Source of the DNA: an uncultured Oscillospiraceae bacterium
GTDB lineage: Bacteria; Bacillota; Clostridia; Oscillospirales; Ruminococcaceae
Assembly (NCBI GenBank): GCA_950097605.1
Contig: CATNEU010000094.1
Coordinates: 1 to 6,310 of the forward strand
DNA length: 6,310 nt
Direction of reading: 5' to 3'
In this document: one piece after another, positions 1 to 5,597 of the stretch
How the letters are laid out: every line of letters starts with the position of its first letter
Position numbering within the stretch: position 1 is the stretch's first letter
Position numbers and translations under genes: made by a program
Notes under the pieces: model-generated
What the model saw: the letters and a program-made list of their open reading frames with translations, nothing else
Told to the model about the DNA's origin: nothing
Database searches by the model: none

Positions 1-359
1 GCCAACACGTCGCGCACGGCGGGCAGCACCGCCTTCATGGTCCGCGGGTTTTTGCAGGCGGTCGCAAGCGCTTTCACGCCGCGCGCCTCAAACCACGAAA
101 TCCAGAGCCTGGTCGTGGCTTCGTCCGCCATGTCGGCTTTGTTGAGCAAAATCAGCCGCGGTTTGCTGCCCACCCATTCGTCCAGCTCGGGATTGCGGCT
201 CGCAAGCGGGATCCGCGCATCCACAAGCTCCACCACGATGTCCACGAGCTTCAAGCTGTCCTTCATCATCCGGCGCGTTTTGGCCATATGCCCCGGAAAC
301 CACTGTATTTTCGGCATACTGTCGCCATATAAAATCTCCTGTGTATCCTGCTCACCCAT
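1..359 (-). CDS. ylqF: Ribosome biogenesis GTPase YlqF/RbgA, N-terminal part (cut by window edge)
   Basis: This is a circularly permuted GTPase needed for late assembly of the 50S subunit in Firmicutes. About 119 codons are present; the gene runs off the left edge. The family hallmark IQWFPGHMAKTRR follows the internal Met encoded at 317, then DARIPLASRNP, and then the G4 motif NKAD, placed before the other G motifs as expected for a permuted GTPase. The G1 and G3 motifs lie outside the window. Two starts are possible. ATG at 359 is preceded by GGAGGAAAGGGG with about 10 bases of spacing and adds 14 residues (MGEQDTQEILYGDS). ATG at 317 would give the commoner short N-terminus, but its nearest AGGAGA is 17 bases away. 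I prefer 359. The lepB terminator lies about 115 bases upstream and no convincing promoter is visible between them. The family assignment is very secure; the start is moderately secure. Confidence 0.95.
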   Translation of the reverse strand, partial: MGEQDTQEILYGDSMPKIQWFPGHMAKTRRMMKDSLKLVDIVVELVDARIPLASRNPELDEWVGSKPRLILLNKADMADEATTRLWISWFEARGVKALATACKNPRTMKAVLPAVRDVL

Positions 360-369
360 ACGGTACAGT

Positions 370-382
370 CCCCTTTCCTCCG
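370..382 (-). promoter_or_regulatory. Ribosome binding site favouring the 359 start of ylqF
   Basis: Read on the minus strand this is GGAGGAAAGGGG, about 10 bases before the ATG at 359. A second purine run, AGGAGA at 335-340, is 6 bases from an out-of-frame ATG at 328. That ATG opens only a 20-codon reading frame, so the second run does not point to the 317 start. Confidence 0.6.
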
Positions 383-473
383 GCGCTGCAAGACGCGCCG
401 CCTCTCTTTCAATATTGCCCAGCCATGCCCCGTCCAAACCGCCGCCTACGCGGCCGCTGCGCCGGAACCACGC

Positions 474-513
474 AAAAATCCCTTCTGCCGGGCGATGCTC
501 CCGGCAGAAGGGA
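474..513 (-). terminator. Strong intrinsic terminator after lepB
   Basis: A perfect 14-bp stem (479-492 paired with 500-513) with a 7-base loop is followed on the minus strand by a run of five T (474-478). It begins about 34 bases after the lepB stop and separates lepB from ylqF. It is the best rho-independent terminator in the window. Confidence 0.93.
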
Positions 514-546
514 CAATCCATCCCAGGGAAATCCACCAGCTTTCCG

Positions 547-1245
547 CTAGTTCAAAAGGCCCAGGCTGTTAAACGGATAGACGCGGAACACCGCTTCTCC
601 CAATATATACCTTTCATCAATGAAGCCGACACCCGAAGCACGGCTGTCCCACGAGTCGTTGCGGTTGTCGCCCATCACAAACACCTTGCCCTCGGGCACG
701 GTGACCGGAAACTTCACGTCATAAGGAAGCGCCGTCGGCGCCAGAATGTAGTCCTCCTGCAGCAGCTCGCCGTCAACATACACCTCGTGCTTCTGGAAGT
801 CAATATTGACCTCCTGCCCGCCGGTTGCGATAATGCGCTTGATAATCGGCTCGTTGCGTTCGTTGGGCTGGGTCACGACGACGATGTCCCCCCGCTTGGG
901 CTCGTAAAACAGGTTGGTTAAAATCACGCGGTCCTCGTTGTGCAGCGTTGGCAGCATGGAATTGCCGTCCACGCCCACAATGCGGAACACAAAGGTGAAC
1001 AGCAGCACCACCACAACCAGCGAGTAGACCAGGGACTCCACCCACTCATAGACCTCGTTTTTGAGGCTGAACCGCTCTTCATCGGGTAGCTGCTGCCATT
1101 CCGGCGGCACAGGCGGCTGCGGGTCCTGTATCTCTTCCGGCTGCTCCTCTGCGGAGATCCGGCCGTCCCAGCCAAGCTGCATCTGATCGGTTTCCGTATC
1201 CGAAACCGAGGATTTCTCCCAATTATCCAACGTTATGCACTCCAT
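547..1245 (-). CDS. lepB: Signal peptidase I (S26 family)
   Basis: This is a membrane-anchored serine protease that removes signal peptides from exported proteins on the outer face of the membrane. From the ATG at 1245 it has 232 residues. An acidic, proline-rich cytoplasmic N-terminus (to about 65) precedes one hydrophobic segment (about 72-90). The catalytic serine is in GNSMLPTL (about S96) and the general-base lysine is in IIKRIIATGG (about K136). The conserved box MGDNRNDSWDSR lies at about 191-202. The length is normal for a single-membrane-pass Gram-positive enzyme. The start is uncertain. An in-frame TTG at 1266 adds seven residues, and neither start has a well-placed Shine-Dalgarno. 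The gene lies between rplS and ylqF, a common clostridial order, with a terminator on each side and its own likely promoter. The family call is secure. Confidence 0.96.
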   Translation of the reverse strand: MECITLDNWEKSSVSDTETDQMQLGWDGRISAEEQPEEIQDPQPPVPPEWQQLPDEERFSLKNEVYEWVESLVYSLVVVVLLFTFVFRIVGVDGNSMLPTLHNEDRVILTNLFYEPKRGDIVVVTQPNERNEPIIKRIIATGGQEVNIDFQKHEVYVDGELLQEDYILAPTALPYDVKFPVTVPEGKVFVMGDNRNDSWDSRASGVGFIDERYILGEAVFRVYPFNSLGLLN

Positions 1246-1283
1246 TCCGCCGCTATGCGCCGGCAAAACATTTTGTGGGTCCC

Positions 1284-1330
1284 CCCGCCACGCATAGCCT
1301 CTTTTGGCGGGAAAAGCCGCATGGGCTTTT
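1284..1330 (-). other. Two adjacent hairpins in the lepB leader
   Basis: Two inverted repeats lie back to back. 1284-1290 pairs with 1305-1311 (CCCGCCA/TGGCGGG, 14-base loop). 1312-1318 pairs with 1324-1330 (AAAAGCC/GGCTTTT, 5-base loop). They would fold in the lepB transcript just before the start codons. On the minus strand neither is followed by a T run, so they are not obvious terminators. Their role is unknown. Confidence 0.45.
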
Positions 1331-1401
1331 TATATGTACTGCACGGCAGGCAACCCCTTCGGCCAAGCACGGAGCTGCACTGTGCGCAATGATTATTATT
1401 T

Positions 1402-1407
1402 ATTATA
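1402..1407 (-). promoter_or_regulatory. Candidate -10 box of a lepB promoter
   Basis: The minus strand reads TATAAT, a perfect sigma-A -10, in an AT-rich stretch about 155 bases before the lepB ATG. At 17-base spacing the -35 position falls in the T tract of the rplS terminator and is poor. The promoter is plausible because a terminator precedes lepB, but it rests on one hexamer. Confidence 0.45.
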
Positions 1408-1423
1408 CTACAAACGCAGGCAT

Positions 1424-1461
1424 AAAAAAAGCAAAAAAGGAACATTCTGTTCCTTTTTTGC
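1424..1461 (-). terminator. Symmetrical terminator after rplS
   Basis: A 14-bp stem (1431-1444 paired with 1448-1461, core GGAACA/TGTTCC, 3-base loop) is flanked by A6 on one side and T6 on the other. On the minus strand it is followed by T6 and a further T7 (1424-1430). It starts about 11 bases after the rplS stop. The A/T symmetry would let it work in either direction, although no plus-strand gene is seen to use it. Confidence 0.88.
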
Positions 1462-1471
1462 CGAAAAATCA

Positions 1472-1819
1472 TTATCTGATCTGCTGTTTGACCTTTGCAG
1501 CCTTACCCACCCTATCGCGCAGATAGTAGAGCTTGCTTCTGCGGACGCGGCCGCGTCTGACAACCTCGACCTTTTCCACGTTGGGGGAATGGATCGGGAA
1601 CACCTTTTCAACGCCGACGCCATAGGACACGCGGCGGACGGTGAAGGTCTCGTAGATACCGCCGTGCTTGCGGGCGATCACGGTGCCCTCAAAGACCTGG
1701 ATTCTCTCGCGGTTGCCCTCTTTAATTTTCACATGCACCTTCACGGTGTCGCCGATGTTAAACTCCGGCAGTTCCTGCTTCAGGCTGTCGCCGTGAATCA
1801 GCTTCAATGCATCCATCAT
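1472..1819 (-). CDS. rplS: 50S ribosomal protein L19
   Basis: L19 is a structural protein of the large ribosomal subunit, near the 30S-50S interface. The 115-residue length is typical. Conserved blocks are visible in order: an N-terminal helix ending ELPEFNIGDTVKVHVKIKEG, then RIQVFEGTVIARK, then ETFTVRRVSYGVGVEKVFPIHSP, and the basic C-terminus RRSKLYYLRDRVGKAAK. It starts with two consecutive ATG codons at 1819 and 1816. AGGAGG at 1830-1835 lies 10 bases from the first and 13 from the second, so I chose the first. It has its own strong promoter, a leader of about 220 bases and an immediate terminator, so it is probably mostly monocistronic. The assignment is not in doubt. Confidence 0.98.
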   Translation of the reverse strand: MMDALKLIHGDSLKQELPEFNIGDTVKVHVKIKEGNRERIQVFEGTVIARKHGGIYETFTVRRVSYGVGVEKVFPIHSPNVEKVEVVRRGRVRRSKLYYLRDRVGKAAKVKQQIR

Positions 1820-2041
1820 AACTGTATATCCTCCTCATCGTTTACGGATATTCATTCCCGGCACCGCGAATGGGCAGCCGGCAGAGGACTATCCACCTCA
1901 ATGTCTGAACCTGGGCAGCTCCGGCAACCATCTGCGGCCAATGCTGCGCCGCGCCTGTTTGCCAAAACCGCTCGAATGGTCCGGCATCGAACCTCTCCGG
2001 CAAGGCCGGGCGAACCCGCCGCCGGATGGACACTCAAATGC
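1820..2041 (-). promoter_or_regulatory. Long structured 5' leader of rplS
   Basis: About 220 untranslated bases lie between the predicted start site (near 2041) and the rplS ATG. At least three hairpins can be drawn. 1996-2001 pairs with 2021-2026 around an inner 4-bp stem with a 4-base loop (2009-2012/2017-2020). 1921-1931 pairs with 1976-1984 with a 2-base bulge, enclosing a 5-bp stem (1934-1938/1948-1952). 1858-1865 pairs with 1873-1881 with one bulged base, ending 22 bases before the AGGAGG. Ribosomal protein leaders often bind their own product, and an L19 leader family is known in Firmicutes. Whether this one belongs to it cannot be settled by eye. Short open frames here have no ribosome sites or family resemblance. 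Confidence 0.6.
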
Positions 2042-2047
2042 TATAAT

Positions 2048-2076
2048 ATAGTATCACATTCTGGTTTGCGTGTCAA
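2048..2076 (-). promoter_or_regulatory. Sigma-A promoter of rplS (extended -10)
   Basis: On the minus strand a perfect -35 TTGACA (2071-2076) is separated by 17 bases from TACTAT (2048-2053). TG sits one base before the -10, giving an extended -10. The predicted start site is near 2041. This is a strong constitutive-looking promoter, suitable for a ribosomal protein gene. Confidence 0.9.
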
Positions 2077-2163
2077 TCAAAACCTCCGCCAAACCGCCCA
2101 AATGCGCAAAATTTCCCGTATGCAGGCCAGAAAGCCGCAAAAGCAGAGCAATTTTAGGATATA

Positions 2164-2188
2164 GGTCCGGCCACAGCCCTTCCGGACC
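2164..2188 (-). terminator. Hairpin after the radical SAM pair, possible weak terminator
   Basis: GGTCCGG (2164-2170) pairs with CCGGACC (2182-2188) around an 11-base loop, 35 bases after the stop of the DUF2344 gene. The following minus-strand bases (TATATCC) are not a T tract, so it may be a weak or factor-dependent terminator or a 3' end stabiliser. Confidence 0.4.
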
Positions 2189-2223
2189 GCCGCACTGCTG
2201 AAGACACATTCACCAAAACTGCC

Positions 2224-2880
2224 CTAGGCAAAATCCACGCCATCCGCCGTCAGAATGCGGGTGCGCAGCACCGAAACCGCGTCCGCCGTGACACCTGCAG
2301 ACTGCTCAAACGCATCCAGCAGCAGCGTTGGATTGACGTTTTCGCTGCAGCCCGCGGGCAGGTTCAACCGAACCTGCACTTCGCCGTCCCCGGCCTCCAC
2401 TTTGCATGCATGCACCATGGGCTTCAGGTCCACCTCAACCATGCCTTTTTTCTTGGAGCGTTTCTGCGTGATGATCCGCTCCTGCTGCACAAATCGCTCA
2501 AACGCAGCCGCCCAGTCCGCCGGGTCTTCGGTCTTCGCAATCACCAGGTAATCCGCGCTTGCAATTGCGGCGGGCTTTTCCCGCGGCGGCGCCAGCTCCA
2601 GAACGCGTAGCCCGGCCGGAAGGCAAGTCGCCAGCCGCTTCGCGGCCAAGCCCAAATCCAGCTCCTCCGTAAAGCGCAGGTCCACCGACTCCCGCTCACT
2701 CTCAAAGCCCAGCGAGAGCGGCAGCGCAAAGGTCAGGTACATATGCGGGTTGAATCCCTGCGTATACCACACCGGCAGCTTACTGCGCTTGAGCGCGCGC
2801 TGGAAACAGCGGTTCATATCCAGATGGGAAATGTATTTCGCGCGATCCTTTTTTTCAAAAAACAGCCGGACATTATGCAA
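2224..2880 (-). CDS. Radical SAM-linked protein, TIGR03936/DUF2344
   Basis: This is a partner protein of the TIGR03960 radical SAM enzyme. The pair occurs together, or fused, in many bacteria, and the reaction is not known to me. The N-terminal hallmark is visible: AKYISHLDMNRCFQRALKRSKLP, then YTQGFNPHMYLTFALPLSLGFESERE. A basic stretch KRSKKKG and VDLKPMV follow in the C-terminal half. With the chosen start it has 218 residues. I chose TTG at 2880 because a GGGGGG run (2889-2894) lies 8 bases upstream and the N-terminus MHNVRLFFEKKDRAKYISHLD then fits the family. The more upstream GTG at 2913 lacks a ribosome site and would add 11 residues out of family. The TTG start overlaps the end of the radical SAM gene by 8 bases, which suggests coupled translation. 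Family call secure, start fairly secure. Confidence 0.92.
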   Translation of the reverse strand: MHNVRLFFEKKDRAKYISHLDMNRCFQRALKRSKLPVWYTQGFNPHMYLTFALPLSLGFESERESVDLRFTEELDLGLAAKRLATCLPAGLRVLELAPPREKPAAIASADYLVIAKTEDPADWAAAFERFVQQERIITQKRSKKKGMVEVDLKPMVHACKVEAGDGEVQVRLNLPAGCSENVNPTLLLDAFEQSAGVTADAVSVLRTRILTADGVDFA

Positions 2881-4708
2881 AGCAGGCACCCCCCAACAGC
2901 TTGTTGGCCGCACAGCCCGAGCACTGCTGCCGGCAGTTCGGCGTGGTCAAGCCCTCGTGCGCCTTTTTATTCTCCCGTATCAAAAACGCCTTGCTCACAC
3001 CGAAATCAATGTGCGCCCAGGGTTGGATCTCCTCAAACGAGCGCCGGCGGTTTGCATAAAACGCCGGGTCCACGCCCAGCTCCTGCATCACCTGCTCCCA
3101 AACGTCGATTTTGAAGCACTCGTCCCAACTGTCGAAGTGGCAGCCCCGCCTCCAGGCCTGCTCGATTACGCCGCAGAGCCGCCGGTCGCCGCGGGCCAGC
3201 ACGCCCTCCAGAAAGCTCACGTTCACATTGTGCCAGCTCAGGCTGATCTTTTTGGAGCGCAAACTTGCCAGCAGGTGCGCCTGCTTTTGGCGCAGCGTTT
3301 CCCGCGTGTCCTGCGGTTCAAACTCAAACGGCGTGAACGGCTTGGGCACAAATGAGGAGACACTGACCGAAACGCTGACCGATTTGCCCTTTGGCCGGTT
3401 CGGCAGCGAATAATACAGGTCCACAACACGCTGCGCGGTCTCCGCGATGCCCTCCACATCCTCGAGCGTCTCGGTTGGCAGGCCCAGCATGAAATAGAGC
3501 TTGACGCTGGTGTAGCCGCCCTCGAACGCGGTTCGACAGGTGTTCATAATCTCCTCCTCGGAGATATTTTTGTTGATCACGTCGCGCAGGCGCTGCGTGC
3601 CGGCCTCGGGCGCGAAGGTCAGGCCGCTTTTGCGCACCTTTGCAACCTTCTCCATCAGCTCCGGCGAAAAATTGTCGATGCGCAGCGAGGGCAGCGAGAG
3701 GTTTACTTTGTCCCGTTCGGTCCAGGGCAGCATGTCCGACAGCAAATCCTCCAGATGGGAATAGTCGCTTGTGCTCAACGAAGAGAGCGAGATCTCCTCA
3801 TACCCCGTCGACTCGCAGAGCGCCACACCCTGCCCGTTTAACAGTGCGCTGTCCTTCTCGCGCAGCGGACGGTAGATAAAGCCCGCCTGACAGAAGCGGC
3901 AGCCGCGGACACAGCCGCGCATGACTTCCAGCATAATGCGGTCGTGCACCGTCTCAATAAACGGCACCACAAAGTCCTCGGGGAAATACATGCTGTTTAA
4001 GTCCTTGACGATGCGTTTGGTCACCTTTTCGGGCGCTCCATGCGTCGGCGTGATGCCGCCAATCGTTCCATCCTCCTTGTACGTGATCTCATAAAACGAA
4101 GGGACGTACACCCCGTCGATCTGTGCGGCTTTTTCCAAAAACGCCTGCTTGCTCCAGCCCTCCAGCTTGGCCTGTTTATACAAGTCCACAATCTCGTGGG
4201 TAATTTCCTCTCCCTCGCCCAGCGAAAACAGGTCGATGAAATCGGCAATCGGTTCGGGATTACACGCGCAGGGCCCGCCCGCGATCACCAGATTTTTCAG
4301 CTCCGTGCGGTCCTTGGCGCGCAGCGGCACACCAGCCAGGTCCAGCATGTTCAGGATGTTGGTAAAGCTCAGCTCATACTGCAATGTGAACCCAATGATA
4401 TCAAAATCCGACACCGGGTCGAGGCTTTCAAGCGCATAGAGCGGAACGCCGTTTTCCCGCATCAGCGCCTCCATATCGGTCCAGGGCGCAAACACCCGCT
4501 CGCACCAGCAATCCTCCCGGCTGTTGAGCAGCCCATATAATATCTTCATGCCAAGGTGAGACATTCCAATCTGGTATTCATCCGGGAAACAAAACGCAAA
4601 CCGCACGTCCACCTTGTCCTTATCCTTGACCACCGCATTCAGTTCGCCGCCCGTATATCGGCCCGGCTTCTGCACCTGCAGCAGCAGTTTTTCTATAGTA
4701 CTATCCAT
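2873..4708 (-). CDS. B12-binding-type radical SAM protein, TIGR03960 family
   Basis: This is a 611-residue protein of a widespread radical SAM family of unknown reaction. The N-terminal third (about 30-200) looks like the cobalamin-binding-like domain of such enzymes, with DEYQIGMSHLGMKILYGLLN, DFDIIGFTLQYELSFTNIL and AGGPCACNPEP. The radical SAM core carries the cluster motif RGCVRGCRFCQAG, a CX3CX2C (C266, C270, C273), followed by SLSSLSTSDYSHL, LPSLRID and GLTFAPEAGTQRLRDVINKN. A C-terminal cysteine group (C592, C596, C599, C609) could bind a second cluster or metal, which is inference. The ATG at 4708 has AGGAGG 6 bases upstream and a strong promoter about 50 bases before it. The gene overlaps its DUF2344 partner, so the two form one operon. 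A small in-frame duplication gives an SVSVSVSV tract at 443-450. Confidence 0.94.
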   Translation of the reverse strand: MDSTIEKLLLQVQKPGRYTGGELNAVVKDKDKVDVRFAFCFPDEYQIGMSHLGMKILYGLLNSREDCWCERVFAPWTDMEALMRENGVPLYALESLDPVSDFDIIGFTLQYELSFTNILNMLDLAGVPLRAKDRTELKNLVIAGGPCACNPEPIADFIDLFSLGEGEEITHEIVDLYKQAKLEGWSKQAFLEKAAQIDGVYVPSFYEITYKEDGTIGGITPTHGAPEKVTKRIVKDLNSMYFPEDFVVPFIETVHDRIMLEVMRGCVRGCRFCQAGFIYRPLREKDSALLNGQGVALCESTGYEEISLSSLSTSDYSHLEDLLSDMLPWTERDKVNLSLPSLRIDNFSPELMEKVAKVRKSGLTFAPEAGTQRLRDVINKNISEEEIMNTCRTAFEGGYTSVKLYFMLGLPTETLEDVEGIAETAQRVVDLYYSLPNRPKGKSVSVSVSVSSFVPKPFTPFEFEPQDTRETLRQKQAHLLASLRSKKISLSWHNVNVSFLEGVLARGDRRLCGVIEQAWRRGCHFDSWDECFKIDVWEQVMQELGVDPAFYANRRRSFEEIQPWAHIDFGVSKAFLIRENKKAHEGLTTPNCRQQCSGCAANKLLGGACFA

Positions 4709-4763
4709 TCTTTTCCTCCTAGTATCCGATTGCTGACGGCCGGCCGGGCCATCCTATCTGTTC

Positions 4764-4792
4764 ATTATATCCCAATATGCCGATGTTTTCAA
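4764..4792 (-). promoter_or_regulatory. Sigma-A promoter of the radical SAM/DUF2344 operon
   Basis: On the minus strand TTGAAA (4787-4792) and a perfect TATAAT (4764-4769) are separated by exactly 17 bases. The predicted start site is near 4757, giving a leader of about 50 bases that contains the palindrome GGCCGGCC (4738-4745) and ends at AGGAGG. The leader is too short for a cobalamin or SAM riboswitch. Confidence 0.88.
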
Positions 4793-4881
4793 TTACAGTC
4801 CTACAGAATGTCATAGAACCTGGAAAAACTGAATTCCCCGCGTCCCTGTAACGCACCACGACAGAAGATACCCCCGGCACC

Positions 4882-5367
4882 TCAAAAAACAACCGTCGGA
4901 CAGATTTCCACAATCACCTGATAGTTTTCCTGCAGCGAAGCCCGTGCCTGCTCAAAAGGCAGATCGGTGATCAGAACCTTTTTTGCCCCAACGCTCAGAA
5001 ACGCTTCATAATACGCCCTATATTCCACTTCTGTCAACTCAAATGGTATACAAACGGCAATAGATGGTTTAAAAAGCCGAAAACGGGGTGCGCCAAGCGC
5101 CGCATGCACAAAATGACTAAACATACTGGCGGCAAAATCAAAATCCGCCACCACGTTTCTTTTCAAAGGGCAAAACACGCAAACAGACGGATCCGCCGGC
5201 CCATGCGTTCCGATATACTTTCTGGCCTCTTGTCCAAATGCAAGCACTGTAGTCTTTTCCGGGTCAACTGCAATCAGAGATTCCTCCTGCACGATTTTGC
5301 TTTTTCCTTTCACACCAATACGGATCGTAACCGGCGCAAACGCGCCGTCCAGCCTGTTTTGCGGCAT
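4882..5367 (-). CDS. MreB-like half protein (N-terminal region only)
   Basis: This is a 161-residue protein that resembles the first half of the actin-like cell-shape protein MreB. The visible matches are VKGKSKIVQEESLIAVDPE (19-37), VLAFGQEARKYIG (41-53), PLKRNVVADFDF (67-78) and AVCIPFELTEVEYRAYYEAF (104-123), then GAKKVLITDLPFEQA (127-141). The phosphate-1 loop (DLGTANT in MreB) is absent; the equivalent stretch reads APVTIRIGV. The chain stops where the phosphate-2 loop (DIGGGTT) should be, reading VEICPTVVF. It therefore should not bind or hydrolyse ATP as MreB does, which is inference. The start is ATG at 5367, with GGGAGG 7 bases upstream. It has its own promoter. No MreB C-terminal remnant is seen in any frame downstream. 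It could be a functional truncated paralogue or a decayed copy. The family resemblance is good; the function is unknown. Confidence 0.8.
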   Translation of the reverse strand: MPQNRLDGAFAPVTIRIGVKGKSKIVQEESLIAVDPEKTTVLAFGQEARKYIGTHGPADPSVCVFCPLKRNVVADFDFAASMFSHFVHAALGAPRFRLFKPSIAVCIPFELTEVEYRAYYEAFLSVGAKKVLITDLPFEQARASLQENYQVIVEICPTVVF

Positions 5368-5393
5368 ATGGCTTCCTCCCTCCGGCTCCGGCT

Positions 5394-5464
5394 GCAAAAT
5401 GCATTCGCAAACGGTACACATTTTGCGGCAGGAACATATCCCCATTGTCGAATCATCCAATGGG
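5394..5464 (-). promoter_or_regulatory. Structured leader of the MreB-like gene
   Basis: The transcript leader of about 94 bases starts with a hairpin at the predicted start site (5441-5447 paired with 5458-5464, CCCATTG/CAATGGG, 10-base loop). Two mutually exclusive stems follow. GCAAAATG/CATTTTGC pairs 5394-5401 with 5419-5426 (8 bp), and CGCAAA/TTTGCG pairs 5406-5411 with 5422-5427 (6 bp). Both use 5422-5426. The downstream stem ends about 11 bases before the Shine-Dalgarno. A regulatory switch is possible but unproven. Confidence 0.45.
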
Positions 5465-5467
5465 AAT

Positions 5468-5496
5468 AGTATAGCTGTAATGACATAGGAAGTCAA
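5468..5496 (-). promoter_or_regulatory. Sigma-A promoter of the MreB-like gene
   Basis: On the minus strand TTGACT (5491-5496) and TATACT (5468-5473) are each one base off consensus and are separated by 17 bases. The predicted start site is near 5461. Such a good promoter argues that the short MreB-like gene is expressed. Confidence 0.87.
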
Positions 5497-5530
5497 TCCA
5501 GGCCCCATTTCCGATTGCCGCCGCAATCAC

Positions 5531-5597
5531 AAACAAACAGAACCTGAAACCAGCCGCAGCGCGAATCGCGTGCGTCCTGTTCTCAGGTTCTTTGTTT
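5531..5597 (-). terminator. Terminator overlapping the end of spoIVFB
   Basis: A 9-bp stem AGAACCTGA/TCAGGTTCT (5539-5547 paired with 5583-5591), extended imperfectly by the flanking AAAC/GTTT stretches, encloses an inner CGCG..CGCG hairpin. On the minus strand it is followed by the T-rich tail TGTTTGTTTG. One arm contains the last spoIVFB codons and its TGA stop. It separates the M23-spoIVFB unit from the MreB-like gene. Confidence 0.7.

Noticed and set aside
37..921. 294-codon open frame on the plus strand
   Set aside because: It lies antisense to ylqF and lepB, resembles no known protein, has low-complexity residue use, and has no ribosome site. It is a by-product of GC-rich codon use.
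1312..1331. Plus-strand terminator (AAAAGCC/GGCTTTTT)
   Set aside because: There is no plus-strand gene for it to end. It is better read as a hairpin of the lepB leader.
1842..2037. Two short minus-strand frames of about 60 codons in the rplS leader
   Set aside because: There is no Shine-Dalgarno and no family resemblance. They overlap each other and the hairpins of the leader.
1304..2164. 286-codon open frame on the plus strand across rplS and its leader
   Set aside because: It runs antisense to rplS, through the rplS terminator and promoter, and resembles no family.
4709..4757. Cobalamin or SAM riboswitch before the radical SAM gene
   Set aside because: The leader of about 50 bases is too short and no riboswitch core motif is seen.
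4709..4881. A frameshifted C-terminal half of MreB downstream of the MreB-like gene
   Set aside because: No DIGGGTT-like or later MreB motif appears in any minus-strand frame, so the truncation is not a simple frameshift visible here.
5368..5526. N-terminal extension of the MreB-like protein (53 residues, Cys-rich)
   Set aside because: The extension would start upstream of the predicted promoter and transcription start and lacks a ribosome site. ATG 5367 has a good one.
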